Below, piece by piece: positions 1 to 5,327 of a stretch of DNA of 5,420 nucleotides. Origin of the DNA: Elusimicrobiota bacterium (GTDB taxonomy: Bacteria > Elusimicrobiota > Elusimicrobia > FEN-1173); contig PMLF01000270.1 of assembly GCA_003158755.1 (NCBI GenBank), positions 1 to 5,420 on the forward strand. Reading direction: 5' to 3'. The notes beneath the pieces are model-generated. The model did not search any database. It was not told the origin of the DNA and saw only the letters and a list, made by a program, of their open reading frames with translations. A program made the position numbers and the translations under genes. Numbering within the stretch: position 1 is the first letter of the stretch; every line of letters starts with the position of its first letter.

Positions 1-795
1 GATGGCGATGTCCCGCATCACGTCGCGGCCGAAGGCCCCGATGAGGTGGGGCATGCCGGCGCGGTCGATCAGGTGGCCGTGAGCGCCGCGGCTTTTAACC
101 ACGTCGACGAGCCGTTGGGAATTGGAGCTGTTCTTGGAACCCACCACCAAGAACACCTCGGCGCCCCGGCGCGCCAATTCTTTCACCGCGTCCTGCCGGT
201 TTTGGGTGGCGTAACAAATGTCGTCTTTGGGCGGGATGGCGGCTTTGGGAAACTTGGTTTTGACGGCCCGCATCACGTCCCGGGTTTCGTCGACGGAAAG
301 GGTGGTCTGGGTCAGGACCATGAGGCGTTCGGGGTCGGGCACGGAGACTTTTTCCACGTCTTCAACCGTCTCCACCAATTGGATTTTCCCAGGAGCCTCG
401 CCCAGAGTCCCCTCCACCTCGTCGTGGTCCCTGTGGCCGATGAGGAGGAAAGAAAAACCGTTTTTCAAAAATCGGTGGACCTCCAAATGGACCTTGGTGA
501 CGAGAGGACAGGTGGCGTCGATGACTTTCAGTCGCCGGATCGCGGCTTTTTCCCGGACCTTGGGGCTCACCCCGTGAGCGCTGAAGACGACGAAGGATCC
601 TTCCGGCGCTTCGTCCAGCGAATTGATGAAGCGGACGCCGCGGGCCTTAAAATCCTCCACGACGACCTTGTTGTGGACGATTTCTTTGCGGACGTAAATC
701 GGCGGCGGGAACCGCCGGAGAGCGATATCGACGATGTCGATGGCGCGGACGACTCCGGCGCAAAAACCTCGGGGGCTGGCCAAAAGGATTTTCAT
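1..795 (-). CDS. ispH: 4-hydroxy-3-methylbut-2-enyl diphosphate reductase (IspH/LytB), C-terminus cut by window edge
   Basis: IspH is the last enzyme of the MEP isoprenoid pathway. It reductively dehydrates HMBPP to IPP and DMAPP with a [4Fe-4S] cluster in the cytoplasm. The first 265 residues are visible and the frame runs off the left edge. The three cluster cysteines are present: Cys12 in SPRGFCAGV, Cys96 in DATCPLV and Cys194 in DDICYATQNRQ. Family active-site residues are also present: His41, His74 in SAHGV, His124 and Glu126 in GHRDHDEVEG, the TQTTLSV segment (162-168) and KNSSNSQRL (221-229). The bacterial enzyme is usually about 280-320 residues, so roughly 20-50 are missing, including the C-terminal TAGAS-type motif. 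The ATG at 795 is chosen because it places Cys12 exactly as in the E. coli enzyme. No clear Shine-Dalgarno precedes it, so it may be translated by read-on from the gene 43 bases upstream. Identification is firm. Confidence 0.97.
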   Translation of the reverse strand, partial: MKILLASPRGFCAGVVRAIDIVDIALRRFPPPIYVRKEIVHNKVVVEDFKARGVRFINSLDEAPEGSFVVFSAHGVSPKVREKAAIRRLKVIDATCPLVTKVHLEVHRFLKNGFSFLLIGHRDHDEVEGTLGEAPGKIQLVETVEDVEKVSVPDPERLMVLTQTTLSVDETRDVMRAVKTKFPKAAIPPKDDICYATQNRQDAVKELARRGAEVFLVVGSKNSSNSQRLVDVVKSRGAHGHLIDRAGMPHLIGAFGRDVMRDIAI

Positions 796-838
796 TTTTA
801 TGGATGAGTCATTTCAGAAAACAGGAAGGGTCCTCGTT

Positions 839-1525
839 TCAACCGCTGTTTTTGACGAGTCGGAAAAACCGGTCCTGGTAGTCGTCGAAGAGGCCGAATT
901 CCTTGAGCTTCGCGGCGAGGATTTTGATCTGATCGGGGGAACCGGCGGCCTCCCGGAAGAGACGGTCGATTTCGGCCCGGCGGCGGCGCATTTCCATTCC
1001 CTCGGGGTCGAAGAGACCGTGCTCGTCCAATTCCCGCATATTCGCGGCGAAGGAACGACTCGTCTCTTCCAACATGAACTTCATGAGGGACAGGGGATAT
1101 CCCCCAGCGGGGCCCCGGATGACGGCGTCTCGATCGGCCCCTCGCTCGTCCAAATCCCGCCGCAGGGACTGGGCCAGGTCCTGGTCGCGGTTGTGACGCT
1201 CTTCCGCGGTGAACAACTTGTTTTGGAACACATAATCCAAACCGCGGAAAGTATCCGAGAAGTTGTCTTTCAGGAGCCTCTCAAACCCTTCGGCTTCCTC
1301 GCCGAAACCTTCGAAGTGATGCCGCAGCGCTTCGGGAGTGAGTATCTTGGGCCGCAGGGCCGTCACCCGCCCGGTCCGCAACGTGGAACGGTCGGCCGCC
1401 TCCGGGCGAGGGGTGATCAAGTGGTATTGAATTTCCGAATCCCCGAAAGTCGCCAGCCGGTGCCGGGGAAAACGCAGGACGATGGTTTGTTCCAGGATTT
1501 CCCGCAGTTGACGAAAACGATCCAT
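839..1525 (-). CDS. Conserved-looking hypothetical protein, 228 aa, function unknown
   Basis: I do not recognise a named family. The protein is soluble, has no signal peptide or membrane segment, contains no cysteine and is rich in Arg, Glu, Leu and Phe. A short N-terminal helical piece ends in LRFPRHRLATFGD (17-29). It is followed by a probable beta segment EIQYHLITP (31-39) and RTGRVTALRPKILTPE (50-65), which read like a small beta-rich domain. Residues 66-130 are helical and charged. GYPLSLMKFMLEETSRS (142-158) looks like a conserved core helix. The C-terminal third is helical and holds the motif GLFD twice, at 170-173 and 211-214, suggesting two related helical hairpins. The ATG is preceded by a purine-rich GGGGGAAAA stretch that can serve as a ribosome site. 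It lies 23 bases after the membrane-protein gene and 43 before ispH, so it is very likely co-transcribed. Coding status is supported by domain-like sequence and operon position; function is unknown. Confidence 0.85.
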   Translation of the reverse strand: MDRFRQLREILEQTIVLRFPRHRLATFGDSEIQYHLITPRPEAADRSTLRTGRVTALRPKILTPEALRHHFEGFGEEAEGFERLLKDNFSDTFRGLDYVFQNKLFTAEERHNRDQDLAQSLRRDLDERGADRDAVIRGPAGGYPLSLMKFMLEETSRSFAANMRELDEHGLFDPEGMEMRRRRAEIDRLFREAAGSPDQIKILAAKLKEFGLFDDYQDRFFRLVKNSG

Positions 1526-1548
1526 GCTTTTCCCCCGCCGCGTCGTAC

Positions 1549-1800
1549 TTATTTCGTCTGGCTCTCCGGCTGGGCGGCCGCGGGGGCGGGGCTCGTTGCC
1601 GTGTTCGTGCTGAGCGCGGGCGTCTCTTCTTCGGGCGCGGGGAGCGCTTCTTCCTCTTCGTTGAAGGTTTCTCCGGTATAGTCTTCTCCGCCCAAATCCG
1701 GCGGCAATGGGGTATTCATCGTCGTATAGATGAAATAAAAGAGACCGGCGAACAAAAGCGCTCCGAGAACGAATGCACCGATTTTCTCTTGACGAGACAT
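1549..1800 (-). CDS. Small single-pass membrane protein with acidic, Pro/Ala-rich tail, 83 aa
   Basis: No family is recognised. A short basic N-terminus (Arg3, Lys6) is followed by one hydrophobic segment at about residues 7-27, then a low-complexity tail. The tail has a four-glutamate run (EEEE) with more Glu at EEET, followed by Ala, Pro, Thr and Ser. By the positive-inside rule the N-terminus should be cytoplasmic and the disordered acidic tail periplasmic; a cleaved signal peptide is less likely because no AxA-type site follows the segment. The start is well set: GGAGG at 1806-1810 lies five bases upstream of the ATG, the best Shine-Dalgarno among the downstream genes of the operon. It sits 34 bases after folB and 23 before the 228-residue gene. 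Such short proteins often act as accessory or anchoring subunits, but nothing in the sequence shows a partner. The clean SD, TM segment and operon position support a real gene. Confidence 0.8.
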   Translation of the reverse strand: MSRQEKIGAFVLGALLFAGLFYFIYTTMNTPLPPDLGGEDYTGETFNEEEEALPAPEEETPALSTNTATSPAPAAAQPESQTK

Positions 1801-1834
1801 GGAAACCTCCGAGGAGAATTAGAAAAAAATTCTA

Positions 1835-2212
1835 TCACATTTTGTGGCGACGGGGTCGGCCCCTTCTCTCGACGGCGATTTCCATAAAGGCGATCCCGGG
1901 CAGGGCGCGTTTTCGAACGCGGACCACCGTGCGGGAAACGGGAAATTCCCCCAGGATGACGTCCGCCGCCTTTTCCGTCAACGATTCCACCAGGCGAAAC
2001 TCTCCCCCCGCCAAGACTTCGGAGAGACGCCGAACCACGGCGGCGTAGTCCACGGAGAGAGAGAGGTCGTCTTGTTGGCCGGCGCGCGCCAGCGGCAAAT
2101 AGAGGTCCGCGTCCACCTCGAGCCGCTGGGGAAACCCGCGCTCTTCGGCGGTGCAACCCACCCGCGCCCACACTTCCAGGCCGACGATCGAAAGACGGTC
2201 CGTATTGTTCAC
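1835..2212 (-). CDS. folB: Dihydroneopterin aldolase (FolB)
   Basis: FolB cleaves 7,8-dihydroneopterin to 6-hydroxymethyl-7,8-dihydropterin and glycolaldehyde in folate synthesis, as a cytoplasmic tunnel-fold homo-oligomer. The 125 residues match the family's usual length of about 115-125. The family layout is clear: SIVGLEVWARVGCTAEER (8-25), the QRLEVDADLYLPL strand, DDLSLSVDYAAVV (48-60), RLVESLTEKAADVIL (73-87) and VRVRKRALPG (97-106). Aligned by eye to the S. aureus enzyme, the substrate-binding and catalytic positions are Glu24, Tyr56, Glu76 and Lys101. The residue after the lysine is Arg rather than the common Pro, which is a mild deviation. Translation starts at GTG (2212-2210), whose last two bases plus the next form the TGA of the upstream gene. 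This GTGA overlap implies translational coupling. No other folate gene is in view, so its place in this operon looks incidental. Identification is strong. Confidence 0.94.
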   Translation of the reverse strand: MNNTDRLSIVGLEVWARVGCTAEERGFPQRLEVDADLYLPLARAGQQDDLSLSVDYAAVVRRLSEVLAGGEFRLVESLTEKAADVILGEFPVSRTVVRVRKRALPGIAFMEIAVERRGRPRRHKM

Positions 2213-3129
2213 GGATTTATGACGATGAATTCAACGTTCAAGGGATCACCGCCGGGGTTTTCGATCAGGTAGGGCGTCTCGGGAGGCACGGTTACGTATT
2301 CATAGGTTAACGGTTTTTCCTCTCCTCCCGCCACGACCCGTCCTTGACCGCTTATCGAGCGGAAAATCAACTGAGCGCCGGATTCCCGCTGGGTGACGGT
2401 GCGGCAACCCGGGGGAACCTCGAAAGCGCCCTTCCGCAATGGATTGGTCCCGGGCAGGAGCCCGACGGCCCGGTAGAAGGGACCTATGTCGAAAGAAGAG
2501 GGACGGGCGTTCTCTTCAGGGGCTTTCACGCAAGCGAGACGATTGCGGATGCGCGCCGGATCCTCCAGGCGTTTCAGCAGTTCCCACCGGTCTTTGGCCG
2601 AAGCCTCTTCGACGCTTCGTTCCCCGGGTGGAGAGTTGAAGGCGAGAGATTCCTGAAGGTCTTCCCGAAGTGAATCAATGTTTTTTAAGGAATCCCAATA
2701 CACCGTCGATTCCGACGCGCCGGCGTCCCGTTTGTATTGTATATCGCCGAACAGGGATTCCACCTTCTTCCGATAGGTTTCCCAATAGGATCGGATGAAC
2801 CGTTCCGCCCGAGGGTCCGCCGGAGGCGTCCGCCCCCGGGAGCGCTCCAACCGCATTTTGGTCGCTTCGATGGTCAGTTCCCGGACGTCGCCGTCCAGGG
2901 TCGTCGGGGGGGTGCTTTTCGCAATTTTGTAATCCTCGTGGAGCCGACGAAGACGGTCTTCCCCCGCCTTAAGGGCGCGAGAATCATCTTCGGGCGCCTG
3001 TCGCACCCGCTCCACCACAACGGCGATGATGTCCTTTTTACTTTCTAAGAAGGCGGCTTTCGGCATGGGAGCCGCTTGAAGAGCCGCCGCGGCGAAGAGG
3101 AGGAGGCCGACGGAATACGCTTTGATCAT
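2209..3129 (-). CDS. Exported protein with helical N-terminal region and C-terminal cupin-like domain, 306 aa
   Basis: The gene product is not a named family member that I recognise. It begins with a signal peptide: Lys3, a hydrophobic stretch VGLLLFAAAALQA (7-19), and likely signal peptidase I cleavage after Ala19 or Ala20. Residues 25-200 are charged and largely helical. The C-terminal 75 or so residues look like a single cupin barrel: EVPPGCRTV (237-245), LIFRSISGQGRVV (254-266), then YVTVPPETPYLIENPG (278-293) and VEFIVINP to the end. Aligned to cupin motif 2 (PxGxxHxxxN), the usual Gly is Glu284 and the usual His is Tyr287, while Asn291 is kept. Motif 1 has no HxH. A metal-dependent dioxygenase or isomerase activity is therefore unlikely, and ligand binding or a structural role is possible. 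The mature protein has just two cysteines, Cys200 and Cys242, which could form a disulfide. The start follows an in-frame TAA, and no good Shine-Dalgarno is present. Confidence 0.85.
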   Translation of the reverse strand: MIKAYSVGLLLFAAAALQAAPMPKAAFLESKKDIIAVVVERVRQAPEDDSRALKAGEDRLRRLHEDYKIAKSTPPTTLDGDVRELTIEATKMRLERSRGRTPPADPRAERFIRSYWETYRKKVESLFGDIQYKRDAGASESTVYWDSLKNIDSLREDLQESLAFNSPPGERSVEEASAKDRWELLKRLEDPARIRNRLACVKAPEENARPSSFDIGPFYRAVGLLPGTNPLRKGAFEVPPGCRTVTQRESGAQLIFRSISGQGRVVAGGEEKPLTYEYVTVPPETPYLIENPGGDPLNVEFIVINP

Positions 3130-3165
3130 GGGAGTATTTTACTCATCAAAGCGGGGAACGGGAAA

Positions 3166-5052
3166 CTATCCATTGAACCGCAGCGTCACTCCTGTACAAA
3201 TAGTACGGCCGGGTTGGGGGACGAGGGCGCCGTTTCGGAAAGCGTCCGCGTAATGACGATTCTCTAGGTTTTCTTCCGCGAGAAATAGTTCCGCGCCCAG
3301 AATCGTTTTTGCGATGCGGGCGTTCAAAGTCGTATGGCCCCTGGCTTTGGTGCCCTGATTGCCTTCCTCATTGAATTGTCTTGAGAAAGCATCTAAGCCT
3401 CCCGTCAACTCCCATCCATAGGGCGCTTCCCAGGTCAATCGGGCATGGACCAAATGTCGAGGGGTCTGGCGGATCGGTACGTATTTTGAAGAGTCCTGGC
3501 GATCTTCCACCGCATGCTGAAAAGTGTAATTGACTCGGTGGACCAGAGAGCCCCATCGACCGACGGCTTCGGTTTCCACACCCGTGATCTCGGCCCGGGG
3601 AACATTGATGAAGCTGTCCGATGTGGGGAAGAAATTGTTCGTCGATGTTATTTCATCTCGAATTCTCGTATTGAATCCGGTTACAGATAGGGTCGAGGTT
3701 GTGGACGGAGAAAATTGCGCACCCATGTCATAGGACCAGGCGGTTTCCGGCCGAAGCTGGGGATTGGCGAGGACGAGGCCGCCATTAGGAGGAAAAGGAG
3801 GATAGCTCTGGGTCATGGCGGTAAGAGCGGGAGATCGAAAACTGCGCCCGACGTTGGCCGACATTTTGAGAGATTCCATGGCCTGCCACACCGCCGTAAG
3901 GCGGGGGTTGTAGGTATGGCCGAAGATACCGGGTTGGTCGAACCGAATGGCGGGAATGAGGTTTATGGGACCAATCGCCAAAATCTTTTGGAGATACCCC
4001 CCCCAGTCAACGCCGTATAGTTTGGGCGACCCGGCGAAACGATATTCATCTCTTTCGTAGGAAACCCCCGCCAGCCAATGGTCGGGCAGGAAGAGGCGGG
4101 TGTCGTTTCCCATGACGTTTTTGTTGACCACGTTGTGGATGGGTTGAGCGGGGTCGTCGTAGGTATCGTCCTGGAGGGTGACGAAGAAAACGGTCTCCAG
4201 GGAGACATCAGCGCCGATAAGGACCGTCGCTCGGGTCCGAACCTGGGTGTTCCCATGATCCTCCCGAGACAGGGGGTTCACGGGTTCTTTTTCCCGATGG
4301 CCGTTCAATTGATCGAAGGGGATGGGAGTGCCTTGAGGATCTCCCGCTTCGTTGTCCATCCGCGAGGCCTCCAGAGATATCTTTCCACCGTTTGAAAATG
4401 TGTGGCCGGCCCCTCCCGTCGCATAGAATCCATTTCCATCGGAATTTTCCTGGAACCCTTTCGTGCGATACGTCGTAGCGTTGAAATGGAAATCCGAGTG
4501 TTTCTCCGGTAATCGAACCTCCGCCCGTTGCACCCGGGTTCCGAAGGAGCGGAGTTCGTAACCCAACGACGTGAAAGGACGGTCGCCCCGGGATTTCTTC
4601 GTGAAGACGTGGATGATCCCCCCCGTACCACCGGGGCCGTACAGCGCCGACGCTCCGCCACGTACCACTTCGATGCGATCTATGTCGTCCGCCGAAATCT
4701 GGCCGATGTCCACTTCTTGAAGGAATACCCCCCCCTGAGGCTGGTCGTCCACAACCACTTGCACGTCGTCAGGGGAAGGCGCGCCGCGCATTCGGACGGT
4801 GCTGAACTGCCCCGGCACGGAGGGCTTCAAAACTTCCACCGATGGCAACATAGCCAACGCGTCCGCCAGGGATACCGCGCCGGAGCGCTGAATCTCTTTC
4901 GACGTAATAACCGAAATGTTGGTGGGCATGCTCCTCGCCGGCTCGCTGGATCGGGTGAGGGATAGAAAAACGTTTTCTTCCGCCTTTGATGGAGAAGAAG
5001 ATAGGAGAACGGCCAAACCCGCGAAGGCGGCGATCGGCATTGTAAGTTTCAT
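3166..5052 (-). CDS. TonB-dependent outer-membrane receptor, BtuB/CirA-like size, substrate unknown
   Basis: This is a 22-stranded-barrel receptor that imports a scarce ligand (for example a siderophore, cobalamin, haem or another chelate) across the outer membrane using TonB-ExbBD energy. A signal peptide covers residues 1-24, with cleavage after SKA. A TonB-box-like segment, ENVFLSLTR (26-34), aligns with the DTLVVTANR region of E. coli BtuB. The plug domain spans about 40-154 and is textbook: SVITSKEI, LADALAMLPSVEV, VRMRGA, VQVVVDDQP, IDRIEVVRGGASALYGPGGTGGIIHVFTKK. The barrel follows with NPRL (382-385), GRSFRSPAL (402-410) and NPQLRPETAWSYDMG (430-444), the usual family landmarks. At 628 residues it is close to BtuB (614). 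It ends LRFNG, two residues beyond the usual terminal aromatic. The ATG has AGGAG nine bases upstream. There is no FecA-type N-terminal signalling extension. Class is certain; ligand cannot be read from the sequence, and no B12 riboswitch or Fur box was found. Confidence 0.96.
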   Translation of the reverse strand: MKLTMPIAAFAGLAVLLSSSPSKAEENVFLSLTRSSEPARSMPTNISVITSKEIQRSGAVSLADALAMLPSVEVLKPSVPGQFSTVRMRGAPSPDDVQVVVDDQPQGGVFLQEVDIGQISADDIDRIEVVRGGASALYGPGGTGGIIHVFTKKSRGDRPFTSLGYELRSFGTRVQRAEVRLPEKHSDFHFNATTYRTKGFQENSDGNGFYATGGAGHTFSNGGKISLEASRMDNEAGDPQGTPIPFDQLNGHREKEPVNPLSREDHGNTQVRTRATVLIGADVSLETVFFVTLQDDTYDDPAQPIHNVVNKNVMGNDTRLFLPDHWLAGVSYERDEYRFAGSPKLYGVDWGGYLQKILAIGPINLIPAIRFDQPGIFGHTYNPRLTAVWQAMESLKMSANVGRSFRSPALTAMTQSYPPFPPNGGLVLANPQLRPETAWSYDMGAQFSPSTTSTLSVTGFNTRIRDEITSTNNFFPTSDSFINVPRAEITGVETEAVGRWGSLVHRVNYTFQHAVEDRQDSSKYVPIRQTPRHLVHARLTWEAPYGWELTGGLDAFSRQFNEEGNQGTKARGHTTLNARIAKTILGAELFLAEENLENRHYADAFRNGALVPQPGRTICTGVTLRFNG

Positions 5053-5061
5053 TATAATTTT

Positions 5062-5086
5062 CTCCTGGGAATCGGTTATTGCCCAG
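5062..5086 (-). promoter_or_regulatory. Leader hairpin touching the receptor's Shine-Dalgarno
   Basis: On the transcript, CTGGG (5086-5082), a bulged C, and AAT pair with ATT and CCCAG (5069-5065), leaving a five-base loop AACCG. That is eight base pairs with one bulge, three of them A-U. The CCCAG arm shares its last two bases with the Shine-Dalgarno AGGAG (5066-5062), which sits nine bases from the ATG. Folding would place the SD at the foot of the stem and could lower initiation. Its size does not match a known riboswitch class. It could equally be chance structure. Confidence 0.45.
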
Positions 5087-5108
5087 CCTTTAAATAGGAA
5101 GGAAATGG

Positions 5109-5137
5109 ATTTTAGGTTTGGACCTTCGTTTTGTCAA
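5109..5137 (-). promoter_or_regulatory. Sigma70-type promoter for the receptor-led operon
   Basis: Reading the minus strand, a perfect -35 TTGACA (5137-5132) is separated by 17 bases from TAAAAT (5114-5109), a five-of-six match to TATAAT. Transcription should start near 5102, giving a leader of about 50 nt before the receptor ATG at 5052. It is the only strong promoter seen upstream of the six co-directional genes. Its near-consensus hexamers suggest basal strength, with any control coming from a repressor or from the leader. Not experimentally supported. Confidence 0.7.
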
Positions 5138-5147
5138 GGCTGCAATC

Positions 5148-5164
5148 TTCAACATATTGTTCAA
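5148..5164. promoter_or_regulatory. Imperfect 17-bp palindrome just upstream of the -35
   Basis: TTCAACATATTGTTCAA reads almost the same on both strands: six of eight positions per half match, with AACA/TGTT arms inside and TT/AA outside. It ends ten bases upstream of the -35 hexamer, where an activator or a repressor could bind. A related half site, ATGTTGA, occurs at 5184-5190 and is the exact reverse complement of TCAACAT at 5149-5155. The regulator is unknown and the AT-rich context makes chance matches fairly easy. Confidence 0.3.
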
Positions 5165-5311
5165 TAGTTTATTACTACACCACATGTTGATTTTGGACCA
5201 AATATTTTCTCTTGTCTTCGGTCGCCTAGGATTCGGAAGGCACGAAAAGCTGTTCGTCTGGTTCGGATTGTCATACCGGTTATGTCAGAATCCATAACGG
5301 AAATTTGAATG

Positions 5312-5327
5312 AATCGAACATTCGATT
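5312..5327. promoter_or_regulatory. Perfect 7-bp inverted repeat with 2-base spacer, possible operator
   Basis: AATCGAA, CA, TTCGATT (5312-5327) is an exact inverted repeat of the size bound by many dimeric helix-turn-helix regulators. The two-base centre makes a full-length RNA hairpin impossible, though six pairs with a four-base loop could form. It resembles, but does not match, the LexA box of Gram-positive bacteria (CGAAC, four bases, GTTCG), because the spacing and arms differ. It lies about 175 bases upstream of the receptor promoter, so it may instead serve a gene to the right of the window. Confidence 0.35.

Noticed and set aside
46..807. A 253-codon open frame on the plus strand
   Set aside because: It lies antisense to ispH, whose minus-strand frame carries all three cluster cysteines and active-site motifs. 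The plus-strand translation matches nothing and is a GC-rich shadow.
734..1681. A 315-codon open frame on the plus strand
   Set aside because: It runs antisense across the ends of ispH, the 228-residue gene and the small membrane protein, crossing three well-placed gene boundaries. It ends in low-complexity Ser/Ala/Gly sequence typical of the reverse of a Pro/Ala-rich tail.
1816..1834. A-rich inverted repeat TAGAA-AAAAA-TTCTA between folB and the membrane-protein gene, considered as a terminator
   Set aside because: The five-pair AT-rich stem is too weak to terminate, and the strong SD of the next gene follows immediately.
1716..2171. A 151-codon minus-strand frame overlapping folB
   Set aside because: Its translation is Arg/Gly-rich and it overlaps the clear FolB frame. 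It would also run into the membrane-protein gene.
3132..3144. Inverted repeat GAGTA-TTT-TACTC between the receptor and the exported protein, considered as a terminator
   Set aside because: The stem has only five pairs with a three-base loop, and no U-tract follows on the minus-strand transcript. It ends just before the next ATG, so it is too weak to terminate.
3127..3149. Mini-frame MSKILP ending in a TGA that overlaps the exported protein's ATG, considered as a leader peptide
   Set aside because: Only six codons, no Shine-Dalgarno, and such short frames occur often by chance.
5053..5200. Fur box for an iron-siderophore receptor
   Set aside because: No stretch close to the GATAATGATAATCATTATC consensus occurs around the promoter; the palindromes present have a different core.
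5053..5300. Cobalamin riboswitch upstream of a BtuB-sized receptor
   Set aside because: The conserved B12-box core (GCCACTG type) and the other conserved segments are not seen, and the predicted leader of about 50 nt is too short.
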